A stretch of 64,000 nucleotides of DNA from assembly GCA_001465935.1 (NCBI GenBank), contig LNKV01000009.1, forward strand, positions 186,001 through 250,000, read 5' to 3'. Positions 53,266-64,000 of this stretch are shown here, in pieces. The notes beneath the pieces were generated by a model. That model was not told the DNA's origin and did no database searches. It saw only the letters and a program-made list of their open reading frames with translations. Source of the stretch: Clarireedia homoeocarpa (Eukaryota > Ascomycota > Leotiomycetes > Helotiales > Rutstroemiaceae). Each line of letters opens with the position of its first letter. Position 1 is the first letter of the stretch. The position numbers and the translations under genes were made by a program.

Positions 53266-53822
53266 TCTTCCTTTTCCGCTTCTTCGTTGAATTTCGATGG
53301 GTCTAGGTTGGCATTGCATGCAAGACGACGACCCTTGTCTCTTGTCCCCTGTTTCCCACGCACGGTTGTCGATGGAAAAAACGATCCTGCACGCGGTCAC
53401 GGCGATGATCACCATCGCTTTGCTAGGAAAAGATACCCAATGCAGTTTAGGACATACAAAGCAAGATTCCAACAATTCCATGGCTGCGCATCCCATTTTC
53501 CTTCCCTACATGTGATGGGCGAACGATCAGCGCGAAAGATCAGCACAAAAGATGGAGAAGTTGAGAAGTTGAGCGGATTTCGTTTGGCTGTTTTCCTAGC
53601 TGCAGAAGGGGCATGTAAGTTACCAGGTGCAAAAAGGCAGCAATACAGACATCGATGGTATGGTAACCGGTAACGGGTAGATGGTCCTTCCCGTCGTTTA
53701 CGTCGAATTGGCAAATGGGATACTCCTCCTCCATCTCCATGCTGATTCCTTTCGTGTTGTTTTCTTCCCTTTCCCCAGACCAAACCCCCACATGCTTCAT
53801 GGAGATGAGAGATTCCAGAGTG

Positions 53823-53903
53823 CAGACTTTATCTTGTAGAGGAATAATTCAGACTTTATCTTGTAGAGGAATAATTCAGACTTCATCTTGTAGAGGAATA
53901 ATT
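53823..53903. repeat. 27-bp minisatellite, three copies
   Basis: Three tandem copies of a 27-bp unit (CAGACTTTATCTTGTAGAGG-AATAATT, one T to C change in the third). It is followed by a fourth partial CAGAC and then ggtaac/ggtcga hexamer repeats to about 53945. Confidence 0.93.
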
Positions 53904-54130
53904 CAGACGGTAACGGTAACGGTCGAGGTCGAGGTCGAGGTCGTTCTACGAACCGGAAGAATTATTTCCGTCCTATGAGTGAGAGTCGTCACCCTAAAAC
54001 ACAGACGGAATATAGAAAAAAGTACAGCCAGCGTGTACATACTACATACTACATACTACATACATACTACACACAACCTCCATCCCAGGCCAGGGACCTT
54101 TTCTTCCTGTCGCCGGATCACGATCACTCA

Positions 54131-54225
54131 CATACCATACATCCCATACATCCCATACATACCATACATCCCATACATACCCATACATACCATACATCCC
54201 ATACATACCATACATACCCATACAC
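54131..54225. repeat. CATACATCC-type pentamer/decamer array
   Basis: Tandem units CATAC-ATCC-CATAC-ATAC, about 95 bp, with ATCC/ATAC alternations. Preceded by TACTACA repeats around 54037-54073. Confidence 0.88.
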
Positions 54226-56079
54226 AATACGAAAAGAATAAATTATCGAAGGATGGAACATCACCCATCCACCCATGTCTATCTGTCTCGCTGCATGATC
54301 CATCTTGCATGTGTGCATTCCATGACCTGCCCGTATCTCCTTGCAAGGCGAACTCAAGCTCCATGAGTGGCTCCCCCCTCGCCTCGCTCTCAAAGGGAAA
54401 TAATCCACACGCACGTGCAGTTCCGGGCCTGTGGCGGTGCGTCAGTTCCGAGGCGCCAAAGCTCCAAGCGAGTGGAGACGGTGCCAGCTTCTGCCAGTCG
54501 TTGCCAGTTCTAAAAGTTGTACCTGCTGGTCCCTACGTAGCCGTAACGTCAACAATGAGCTAATCGTCGTGCTTCTTAACCTTTCTGCCTTGGATTTTCG
54601 ATCCTGCGAGAGAGAGATCGAGATGGCATTGGCATGAGAGATGTTATCATAGCTATGTTTATCATATCTTATAGATAACATCATATCCCCAATTATTTTT
54701 CTTACCAACTTACTTGACTTACACAATTACATAGTATGATGTCTGTCCTCTTTACTCTTTGTGAACGAAAAATGGACCGCATGACCTCTTTCACCTTCAT
54801 AATTTCATCATATCATCCACAAAATTATGGACTTTTGACGATAGTTATGAAAAAAACAAAAGAGATCAGAAACCTGTGTGTGGCCACGACTCAAGGTTAT
54901 GACCCCTATTGTCTGCCGCGCCCCATTTTCTTCGTACTTGTACTCTACCTCTGCACGGAGTAGATTCCCCTTGACGAAAGCCCATCTATGGAGTACAACT
55001 GTACCGAACTATCGTGGTCTTCGTTGTATCAACTGCTGATCATTTGATCGTCCATGCACAAACAGCTCAATGCAACTACTGTACGAAGTAGGAGTTCTAA
55101 TCCACACCATTCTTCGTTTCAAAATGGGTCAGTCGTCGAAACCGGCAGAGGCTCTAGAACCCCGAGGAACGCCAGGAACCCAAGCAACTTACGAAGCGCA
55201 CTCAACAACACATGCAAACATGCAAGAATGCAAGAAAAAGCTTCCATTGCAGCCTCGCCCATGCATCTAGGTTCAAACATCTACAAGTCTTGCCCCTCTA
55301 TTAGCAGGTCTCATGAACCCTTTGGTGTCTTTCATGCTTCATGTACTGTAACTTAGCCGGTCCCATCCAATTTTTTACAAATTTAGATTGGCAGCGCTTA
55401 CCGGATTACCTTTTTCGTTCAAGCTTCGCCTCGGCCCAGCTTTCTCCCCTCCGCCCATAAGCAGAAGTGGAGAGGAGGTGGAGTACGAAGAGAGTCAGAA
55501 GAAGCACGAAGCACGGTCTCTTCGTGTCGGGAGCCCGGCACTTTGGAGCTTTCTCCAGAAAAAAAAAAAGAAACATGTATGAATGAGAAGGGGGCAGGGC
55601 AGAAAGGCAGTTCAATTTACGGTCCCTCCGACCAACTAACTTCCAACTCCGACCCCCCCACATCTCATTACCATTTCAATTGACTTCTAGAACCCATTTT
55701 GAAGATTTGATTCGGTCCGTTAGAACTTCGGGTCAGCACGTACGTTTGCTGTCTGCCTTTTTGTGCAGAACTAGAACTACTTTAGTAGAACTAGAACTAG
55801 AACTTCTCTTATCAAAAAAAAACTGATCACGCTCACACATCCTCCCCCCCCCCCCCCCGGGGCTCCCTTCCCCCTTCCCCCCTTCCTGCCCCGCGTGCAT
55901 TTGGAGATGAAAGGGCTGGCTAGATTGGAGTCTCTTGGTACCTGACTACTACCCAATGCCATCCACAATAAGACATCTCCGAACATGCTTTTCGTGCCCA
56001 AGAATGGATGATGGAAATCTAATAGTTAATGTTGTTTGGTAATTCCACCAACTGTAAGCTTACCGGCATGAACCATCAT

Positions 56080-56270
56080 CTATCTGTCTGTCTATCCGTC
56101 TATCTGTCCGTCTATCTGTCTGTCTGTCTATCTGTCCGTCTATCTGTCTGTCTGTCTATCTATCCTATCCGTCTATCCGTCTATCTGTCTGTCTGTCCGT
56201 CTATCTGTCCGTCTATCTGTCCGTCTATCTGTCCGTCTATCTGTCTGTCTATCCGTCTATCCATCCGTCT
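56080..56270. repeat. (CTAT/CTGT/CCGT)n tetranucleotide array
   Basis: About 190 bp of TATC-TGTC-TGTC-CGTC tetramers with irregular changes, ending in tatccatccgtc. It could be highly length-variable between strains. Confidence 0.95.
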
Positions 56271-57841
56271 CTGCCCTGCCTGTACCTCCCTCTTCAGAAT
56301 CGACTCCTTGCTCTAGCTACAATCTCCGAGATATGATACATACAAGTATATTTCGCCCCCCTTTTCTAGACACACATACATACACATACACATACACATA
56401 CACGACCGCTACACTACAGCACTTGTAAGTTATGCCAAGCTTCTCTACTCTACTCCATCCCTTTCATCTTCCTTCCTGCCCGCGTGAACAATAAAAAATA
56501 TGGGGATTCCCCATATATAGCATCCTCCCACTGTATGTATGTATGTATGTTTGTTTGTACTTCGTATGGATGTACATACCGCTCTCGCTCTCGCTCTTTG
56601 ACGATCTTTTTTTTTTTTTTTTTCTCTGCAAAGGTGGTACGGTAGGTAACTAAAGTTAAGTTGGGTTACCGGAACTTAGGGAAGGGAAGGGAAGGGAACA
56701 CAGGAACTATACTACTGTATACTACTATACTATTACCAAACTGCTGTACTGTGCTGTGCTGCTGTACTGTAGTATGGGTATGTTATGTTGAATTGCGCAC
56801 GCAATCTCATCCATCCATCCATCCATCCATCCTGTTGCTTATGTCCTGTCCTGTTGCTTATTCATAAACTCAACTCAACTTGGTCGATTTAACTTGATCT
56901 TGTGTCATCACGTTGAACTACTAGTATTATTTTCATCTCAATGGACAACATGACAGGACAGGACAGGACAGAAAGATTATCTGTGGCGGTGGGGCGGGGG
57001 GAGAGCGGGGAGGGAGTGACAGCTAACTGCAAAAATTCGGTGAATAGGTTAGAACGATGATATGATATGGATGGCTCAAGAGTCGAGACTTAGTGCGGAT
57101 TTTCGAGCCATCGTGGACCACCCACCTCTGAGATTCTTTTTCTTCCTTCTCCTGCTTCTTCTTCTGTTTAATTGGAGGGAGGGAGGGAGTGGGCAGTGCC
57201 AGTGCAGTTGAGTGTTGTTATTTACGTTGATAATAATCTTACAATTCAATACAATTCAATTCGACTACTCATTCATCCATATTACTCTTTCTCCATACTC
57301 TTTCCCCATGCTAATCCAAATATCCATCCCCGTCTCCATTATTCCCCATCTGACTATCCATCATCATCATCATCGTCGTCGTCATCACCACCATCAAAAT
57401 ATGTCATCACTTTCTGATATTCCTTCTCTTTCTTCGCATTCCTAAGGCACCCAAAGCCTACACAAGAAGAAAAAACCTCGATCCTCACCAGCAACCCAGA
57501 TCCTTCCCCCCTCCCCTTCTTTCTTCCCTTCATTTCTCCCTCCTTGAATCCTAGTCCCAGCTCCACGCACAAGCACATGCGTACCGAGACCGAGGATATC
57601 CGTCTGTGTGCTGCTGCGGGAGCGAGGCGAGAACGAAGTGGGGCAGGCGGCCGAGCGAGCGTGAAAGCAAAAATGTGCTGCAGTGCAGCTTGCAGCTTGC
57701 ATGATTTTTGAACGTGCGACGTACATGGTAAGCTAAGCGTGTGTAGCTTAAGTTCCGTGGGTGAATTGGCTAGGAAAATGTTTTCGGGTTGGAGGGGAGG
57801 TTATGGGGTAAGGAATACCTAACCTCTTTTTGCGCGAGGGA

Positions 57842-58167
57842 GAGCCGTCATTGGGGAAGTTGTCTTGTTGCTTTGATGGATGGTTTTTGTTTGGGAGACC
57901 ACACTCCTTGCCAATTGCCTTTGGAATGAATGAATTAGAGATGCTGAATTGACTTTTGGTAGAAGTCTTCGGGTGTTTTTTTTTTTTTTTTTTGGTTGTC
58001 AGTCCGTCATCGTGAAATTCTATGATTAAGAACCGTCAGCACTTGTATGAATATATGTATAAAGGTAGGAGGATACAAACATTTTATTTTGGTGAGGACG
58101 AGCCGCCATTGGGGAAGTGGTCCTGCTGAAGTTTGTTTGGAGGACCACACTCCTTATCAATGGCCTT
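57842..58167. repeat. Duplicated hairpin-forming element (two copies)
   Basis: Copy 1 (57842-57921) and copy 2 (58098-58167) share gagccg-Y-cattggggaag and a distal tttgttt-gg-(a/g)-gaccacactcctt-block. Within each copy the left part (CCATTGGGGAAGTGGTCC in copy 2) and right part (GGACCACACTCCTTATCAATGG) are partly self-complementary: ccattg/caatgg at the base and gtggtcct/aggaccac at the top. It may be a structured RNA element or a tiny TE pair. Confidence 0.65.
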
Positions 58168-58708
58168 GCGGTTGTGGCTGTCGAGATCCTTAGGCGGTGA
58201 TGTTCATTTCTTCTCGAGGGTACTGTGCAGTTGATAACTATAAGGAAAGATGCTCAGCTCATGCACAAGTAGTTTCCTTTCCAGTGTTGATTGTCTAGTG
58301 GGTAAAGGAACATTAAGATCGGTTTTGTTTTCGTCTTTGGTATTGAGGATTTGACTCGGCGGGATTGTCGTGTTGCGTTTGGTACATTGAGTTGATTAAG
58401 TTTGCTGGCGAGGCGTGGTGGTTTATCCTTGGGTTGGATGTCTAATCAGTGTGGGGTTATTGAGGTTGCTCTAATGTCGACGGCGTCCGATGATGAAAAA
58501 ACGCTAAGAGATGCTTATACCCATAGTGTTATCGAGTGATTGGTTGTGGGACCGAAATGAGAAATCCGTATGGTTAGTGTAGCGTAGTGTGCCGAGATGG
58601 TTTAGATGCCACATGTCCTTTATAGCCCTATCTCCTTCTCCTCCTCCGTTTATATCACGCACTCTTGAAAATCCGCATCTTCAAGCGTGATAAAATTCGC
58701 TGCGGCCA

Positions 58709-59602
58709 TTACTCTTCGTGTCGCTCCCGATCTCTACGGACTCGCTCCCGGTACCAGTGTCGAGCTTGCTCGCCGGTGAAGTCGTCTTGTGGCATTCGGC
58801 GTCTGGGGAGAAATGTGACGTTGTCTATTACCATAGGGATACCGTTGTCGAGGAATACTTCCATGGGGGGAGGATCGATGTCGACGTCGGAGTCGGAGTC
58901 TGAGTCTGAGTCGGAGTCGGTGTCAGAGTCATAGTCCGTATCGGAGTCAGCGTTTAAGTCCAAGTCAGTATTTGAGCCAGCGTCGGTGTCTGAGTCAAAG
59001 TCGGTGTTTGTATCGATGTCAGAATCGGTGTCAGAATCGATATCAGAATCGACATCCCAGCAGGTTGAACAATAGGAAGAGGTGTCCGAGTCGTAATCGA
59101 ATTCAGAATTGGCGTAGGATCGGGTCTTCTTGCTTGGTGGACCCTCGTCGTTGAGCTCGTCATCCGTGGCGGCGAGCTTGCGCTTGTTTGGGCGGTCATA
59201 TTGCGGTTTTTCGGAAGTAGTCGTGGCGTTGTGAATAGTTTCCGGCATGGGGGAGATGATGGTAACAGGTTCGTTGGAGCCGTTGTTGGCGCTGTCGTTG
59301 AGAATTCGGCTAATCGCCATGGGGTTGGCGGCGGTAGTGGTCACGGTGTAGCCTTGCCCGACGTGGGTGAAGTCGGAAGGGTTTTCTGGGAGAGGAATTG
59401 CGGGCTCCGGAAGGGTGAACTCGGTTAACGAGGGGGTTTCAGAGCGACTGTAGAGAGCGGGGTTAGCTGGGAGTTTGTGGAATGGTGAGGGGGAAGGATA
59501 GGAAATGGATAGAACAGCGAGGGTGAGTCAAAGTAGAAAAGATAGAACCTACTTGGCGGTTGGCTCCTCTGGTGAGCTGAGGAGAAAGTTGATGGAAGAC
59601 AT
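58709..59602 (-). CDS. Acidic protein with Asp/Ser/Thr repeat, unknown function
   Basis: Two exons (59602-59553, 59447-58709) with a 105-nt intron give 262 aa. The N-terminus MSSINFLLSSPEEPTANRSE has the short hydrophobic start seen in many fungal regulators. A Pro/Glu stretch follows, then PNKRKLAATDDE and PSKKTRSYA with nuclear-localisation-like basic clusters. The centre is a DSDTDSD-type repeat of about 60 residues (D-S/T-D periodicity, with runs of DSDSDSDSDSD). The end is FLPRRRMPQDDFTGEQARHWYRERVRRDRERHEE, a basic/charged helix. The splice is well supported because both exons read as one protein. I recognise no family. The acidic repeat could bind basic proteins or metals, or be low-complexity expansion of GAC/AGT codons. 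It sits alone in a gene-poor block. Confidence 0.68.
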
Positions 59603-62600
59603 GGCGAGGTTAAGAAATTGGGTTAGGAGGTGTTTTCTATTCGCTGTTAGTTTTGCGTACTTTACTGCACCCAACTGATGGAGGATACGACGGTGTCACC
59701 TACAACTTGAAGACAAAAGTCCAAGTAACCTCAAAGTCGAAGTTCTGGACTGTTGGAATATAGGTTTGTAAGGTCGAGGTAGCTATCAACCCATGTTAGT
59801 TTCTCCTTTTGCTTTACCGAAATGCTTTATGTATGAGGCAACGACAATACTGTTTTTCTCCTTTTCAAGGTGCCAACCAAGTGGTGAAGTCGAAGCAGGC
59901 AGCAAACATCAGATATATTTCTATTGATTTTTAAAGATATTGATGATGGAAGCATAGCCACAAGGCAAAATGGATAAATGGTGCAAACGAGGAACTAGCG
60001 CGTTGAGAAGCCCGACGTTGTGCAAAACGAACTATTTTACAATTTTTGTGTATTTTGGGGGAGATGAGGCATAGAAACTTCAACAATATGACCGAAAGAG
60101 GGAAGAATTGAGTATGGTCGTTGCTGTGTCATGGTTGTGCGGGGATGAGATGATAGAAAAGGTGTAGAGAGAGGATGGACAACACTTGTCTCGCAACCAC
60201 GAAGAGCTGGGGGGAGGGGTGGAATGAAGTATGAAAAGGGATTAATAACTTACTGCCTATTGATATTTGTTTTGCTATCAATATCGTCTGATTGAGTCTG
60301 TGGTTGCTGGTGTCGTTTGCAGAATGAAGGAGGTCGTTTGTATTGTCGATGAGTACGGGAGGTATGATTGTGTGCGTGCTGGGCTTTTTCTGTCGTTAGT
60401 AAGTTGAACTTTTTAATTAATCGAGATAAAGCAAAAATATGAGCAGTCAATGAATTGATTTGATTGAGTTGATAGGAGAAAGGGGGAAATAATCATTCGC
60501 ATTGGAGGAGGTGAGATGAAATGAGGTGGGATGTGGTCGTGGTTGCGGTGGAGGGAGTTGAGCAGTACAGCAGGGAGCTGTTCAGAACTGCAACTGTAGC
60601 TGCAACTGCAGCTAGAACTGCAGCTGAGGCTCGGGCGTATGAATGCACATTTGGTAGAAAGGGTACTTACATGATGGTGAGTGAGCGAGTAGAATTGTCT
60701 GTTTGGTCCGTTTGTCGTTTGTATGCTCGTTTGGGTTGCGTTTGTCGGGCTGTGCTTGATAGAAGATTGTTGAGTTATGTTGTGTGTTTGAAATTTGACT
60801 GGATGAATAGATAATGAAGTGAGTAATGTATGTTGGATGGATAGAAGAGAAGAAACAAATGGGAGGGAGAAAAAGAGAGGACAATGATATGGATGATGGA
60901 TAGGGGACTAATTTAGACGCCAGGCTTGGGCTAGAAAGTATTACAAGCGCGGCAATGGACGACGCTATTGGGGACTTGGACTTTGGGTTGGTACTGGCTT
61001 CGAGGGTAGATCGGGAGGTGCGATGGGGGAGTTGGTTTCTGCTGTGGGAACTGGAGTGGTTGTGGGAGATTACTAGAGCTTACAAGGAGAGGATGGGACA
61101 CTCGATGGATGGAACTTGAGACGTTATTGCCCATTTACGATGCTCATTTACACTGCTCATTGAGCAAACTGAGAGCATTGTGTGCAGACGCTGTCTGGTA
61201 GCGATGGATATACTTTTTCTGCCGGGGGACATCTTGATTGGTCGATTGTGTAAGCGGGGCGATTAGGGGAGGAAGACACTGTAGCGAAGAGAAGAGAGGT
61301 TGGTGGTATGTGCACTGGTGAAGTGCGCGCTTACGATAGGAGGCTAGGCTGTTGCTGCTTTGGGGTTCGAGGGCTTGATGGGTACGTGGTTCGCATGTAG
61401 GGTATGACGTGAGGATTTGGATTGAGAGTTCCAGGTGAGGGCTTGGAGTGAGAGACTGAGCTCCAGAGGAATGTTTCGTGGTTGGAGGACGTTCTGAATG
61501 AACTTAAGGAAGTGGATTGTAACAATGACACTCTGGAGCAAAGATTGAATAGGCAGGTACTGATGCAAGCAAGTAGGTAGCAAGTTGAGTGTCATGTCGA
61601 TGCTACGAATTAGTGTTCATTGCAACAACAGAGTACCTACATAATATATCTGTTGTCTTGCTTAGCAGCCATCGATCTATGACAGAGACTCTGGAAGGAG
61701 CGATGAGTGCATATACACTCAATCCACCTACCTCGATTTACTTGGTTGTGGATGTGCAAGGTGTACAACAAACAAATGCCTACCTATTTTTTAGACACTC
61801 TGTGCATGATACGATGCATTCGTGCAAAGTGATGAGATCAAGCAGGTCGATGATGAGGGTCCTGCTGGTTACTGCTTACCACATTTGCACCTATAGCAGT
61901 CGGGACGAAAGTTGTTCATTGAGGTGTAGTGCAGTGCAATTAATGATATGCACTGACCGGCTTCTCAAAATATCCATCAATCACTGCCGTATGTGGCATG
62001 AATCCGTGAGGGATACAGAGCGCGAGGATAATTGTCCCAAACCAACATATGAACACCTCCTCGACACTTCCACGGGTATGACTTACGATCAAAGACATGA
62101 AACAGTAGATTATGACCACAGATCTGTTCTCAAATTCTTAGTGATCCATCTTACGAACTGTGCGATACCTATTTATTACGCTTCTACATACTGAAAATCC
62201 ACTCAGATAGGCACCTTCATCTTCTTCTCCCGACACTTCTGCGGTCAAGGATTTAGCATGCAAGTGTTAAGTCACATTAGTTCTTTCCTTCCTTCCTTTC
62301 TTCCTTCCTTCCTTCATGCTTGTTTTAATCTACTTCATTGCTTCGCAGTTTTATGCTAGCTTCAACTTTCTCCTTCAAACTTCAAGCAGTGGATCTGGGA
62401 CTCGCTGGGCACAATATACCTTGTACTTCGTTCGCATACTCTACAATGTGACGGTGGACCACATTTGTGCGATCCAAGGGATATTCCATGGTTTGCAACT
62501 CACGGTCGGCTCTAATTCTTGACCTTAGGCTTTGAGTATGCTGCCTCCTTAATTACCAAGGCGAAGCTGTATTCGATCGGATTGTTGTGCAAGATCCGCA

Positions 62601-63281
62601 AGGCTTCTCTCGACAAAGACTACTCATTCATTAATAGAGGACTATAAGCAGCTCGCGGGCTTCGCCTAGATATTAGGAGAAGCGTAAAACTGAACACTAC
62701 GCCTGCTATTCGATTCATCTCTTTCTCCATTCTGAAATCGTATTATTCAGAAGATTCTACCACTCAAACGTCGATTATTTCTAAAAATAACCTCTCAGCA
62801 GGCCCGAATAGTCGACGTCTCAAAGCTTAGACAGCGCGTCTGCATACACATCTTCATCTTCTCAGTTCACTTCTGAGCGATCTTTGATTCCTTCACCGAC
62901 TGCAAACTTCGATATTACGTGCGGGGAAGTTTCGTTTACGATAATACCATGGAATAGAGAGAACACCATCAATCGACCCATCAATGAAAATTCATTCCTT
63001 CATTCCCTCATTCCTCTACTCATAAAACAAAGTTTCCCCCCATCAGATAGTGTGCTTTTGAGCCAAGGACATATGATATGATATGGTATCTCCATTTCCC
63101 AACCGACCAACCGACCATCCCATCCATCCATCCTCCCAACCAAAACCGACTACCACTTTCAAACCTCCAAATCACAGCTAGAAAGCGAAAACAAGACGGA
63201 AGATGAAGAAACAAAAGTCCAACTAGCGAACCTCTCCTCTCTTCATCCTTCACTCACAATCACAACCTCCTTTGCCCTCAA
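59603..63281. other. Gene-poor interval on the 5' side of the acidic gene
   Basis: This 3.7-kb interval has no supported coding frame. The longest plus-strand frame (61589-62194) starts with GTG and shows no family features. Visible: purine/AT-rich sequence near 59880-60480, tandem gctgcaactgcagctagaactgcagctg-type repeats (60598-60626), a CCTT array (62284-62316) and ATG-poor sequence. It could contain a long 5' UTR/promoter for the acidic gene or unannotated RNA; nothing decides this from sequence alone. Confidence 0.5.
62284..62316. repeat. (CCTT)n microsatellite
   Basis: About eight CCTT-type tetramers with one CTTT variant in the gene-poor block. Confidence 0.85.
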
Positions 63282-64000
63282 CTAATACCCACCCCCATAC
63301 CCCCCACCATATCCCCCACCCTGATGCGGGGGGTATTGATTTGGTGGAGGAGGTTGTTGGGCCCATGGATCCTGCTGCGGTGGAGGAGGTCCCCAACCAG
63401 GTGGTCCTGGGGGAGGAGGACCTTGACCATAGCTCCGATATGGCTCGCTATATCCTTGCTGACCCTGATTATATGCACTGCTACCTCCACTATACGGATC
63501 GCCATAAGCGGGTTGGTTACCAAATTGCTTAAACGGATCTTGTTGCTGCTCATATCTACCACCTTCACCAGCGTTATAGCCCTGCTGCTGGTGTTGATAG
63601 CTAGGCTCCAAATACCCGCTACTCTGCGGTCTATAGTTTTCTGCTGGACCTGCTCCCGCATATCCATAACCATAGCCCCTCTGCGGCTGTGGAGACGGGG
63701 AGCCTATTGCAGGCGAAGCAGTTGAATGTATGTACGAAGGTTTGGTATCCATCCCTTCCATAGCGCTCAAATCACGCGTCTTAATCTCATTCCATAGGGA
63801 GCCAGAAGTTTTACCGTGCCCGCCAAGCGCCCCGTGGTTATGATCGTGTTCGGCGGAAGTGCTATGATTGTGGCCTGCTTTGACAGATTCCGAGGATAGG
63901 ATGCGGTTGAGGGATTGCGGATTGGGGTGTTCGTTGACCCAAGTGCGTACGGTGGCGAACATGGTCCTGTGGATCTCAATATGTTCGTCGCGGAGAGCGG
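63282..64000 (-). CDS. HET-C-like protein C-terminus, truncated by the right edge
   Basis: The frame is open from the right edge to the stop at 63284-63282, giving 239 codons. The upstream part ALRDEHIEIHRTMFATVRTWVNEHPNP is conserved-looking coding and continues beyond base 64000, so the N-terminus and most of the protein are outside. The C-terminus matches the glycine-rich HET-C layout: HNHSTSAEHDHNHGALGGHGK, SLWNEIKTRDLSAMEG, then a Tyr/Gln/Gly/Pro-rich tail ending GGGYGGGYGGGY. Heterokaryon-incompatibility protein HET-C causes cell death when different alleles meet in fused hyphae and has a variable Gly-rich tail. The assignment rests on layout and remembered family features, so it is moderately firm; another Gly-rich protein is possible. 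Confidence 0.6.
   Translation of the reverse strand, partial: ALRDEHIEIHRTMFATVRTWVNEHPNPQSLNRILSSESVKAGHNHSTSAEHDHNHGALGGHGKTSGSLWNEIKTRDLSAMEGMDTKPSYIHSTASPAIGSPSPQPQRGYGYGYAGAGPAENYRPQSSGYLEPSYQHQQQGYNAGEGGRYEQQQDPFKQFGNQPAYGDPYSGGSSAYNQGQQGYSEPYRSYGQGPPPPGPPGWGPPPPQQDPWAQQPPPPNQYPPHQGGGYGGGYGGGY

Larger units (their letters stand above)
52898..58708. other. Gene-poor, microsatellite-rich interval
   Basis: This 5.8-kb interval contains no frame I can support. Simple-sequence tracts include (GT)n near 53211-53265, a 27-bp repeat at 53823-53903, CATACATCC-type repeats (54131-54225), a C16 run (55843-55858), a Y-type tetranucleotide array (56080-56270), T runs (about 56607 and 57978), GGGAA, GGACA and GGAGG-type short repeats. 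Two hairpin-forming copies lie near 57842 and 58098. The right half probably includes the 3' UTR of the acidic protein gene. A TE origin cannot be excluded, but no terminal repeats or enzyme motifs are seen. Confidence 0.55.

Noticed and set aside
54042..54414. Tyr/Met/Gly-rich minus-strand frames
   Set aside because: They are translations of the CATAC repeat array and not proteins.
56080..56270. Repeat array considered as CRISPR
   Set aside because: It is a continuous tetranucleotide array with no unique spacers, and the genome is fungal.
61589..62194. 201-codon plus-strand frame in the gene-poor block
   Set aside because: Starts with GTG and has no family features or splicing support, so it is not called a gene.

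Overview
The window is nuclear DNA of a filamentous ascomycete fungus. Genes are compact and cut by short introns, mostly 48-105 nt with GT..AG ends. The gene set is fungal: a Zn2Cys6 regulator, a DHA2 drug-efflux transporter, a PLAC8 protein, a PTS2-type peroxisomal thiolase and a HET-C-like protein. A secreted pectin methylesterase and a GH5 glucanase suggest a plant-associated lifestyle. The overall look fits Leotiomycetes (Botrytis/Sclerotinia-like), but the placement is an inference without a database search. I support 22 protein-coding genes, with about 36 introns inferred by joining reading frames. Two genes run off the window: PLAC8 on the left and the HET-C-like gene on the right. No rRNA, convincing tRNA or CRISPR array was seen.

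Region 1-25 kb is dense, mostly housekeeping. In order: PLAC8 protein (-), small mitochondrial HG/EK-rich protein (-), CAND1 (+), mitochondrial EF-Tu (-), membrane-anchored TAP-like alpha/beta hydrolase (-), a GTPase-binding formin-N-terminus protein (-), a sucrase/ferredoxin-like (AIM32-type) protein (-), an OB-fold-like orphan (+), then a divergent Zn2Cys6 regulator (-) and MFS exporter (+) around a 511-bp promoter.

Region 25-41 kb mixes cell-wall enzymes and orphans with longer non-coding stretches. It holds the pectin methylesterase (-), a RING protein (-), peroxisomal 3-ketoacyl-CoA thiolase (-), GH5 glucanase (-), a small orphan (-), a BTB protein (-) and a Thr-rich membrane orphan (+). 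The gaps at 29.8-31.2 kb and 37.6-39.4 kb contain tandem repeats and sequence that looks like decayed retroelement.

Region 41-53 kb is again housekeeping. YSH1 (the mRNA 3'-end endonuclease, -) and TAF4 (a TFIID subunit, +) share a 519-bp divergent promoter. NRAMP metal transporter (+) and glycerol kinase (-) converge.

Region 52.8-63.3 kb is strikingly gene-poor. About 10.5 kb of microsatellite-rich DNA surrounds one acidic Asp/Ser-repeat gene. It includes a duplicated hairpin-forming element near 57.8 and 58.1 kb.

The most interesting signals are two GC-AG introns in conserved genes, an in-frame UAG removable only by a 54-nt intron with an unusual donor, several inverted-repeat elements in intergenic DNA, the duplicated hairpins, and the gene-poor block with its acidic protein.
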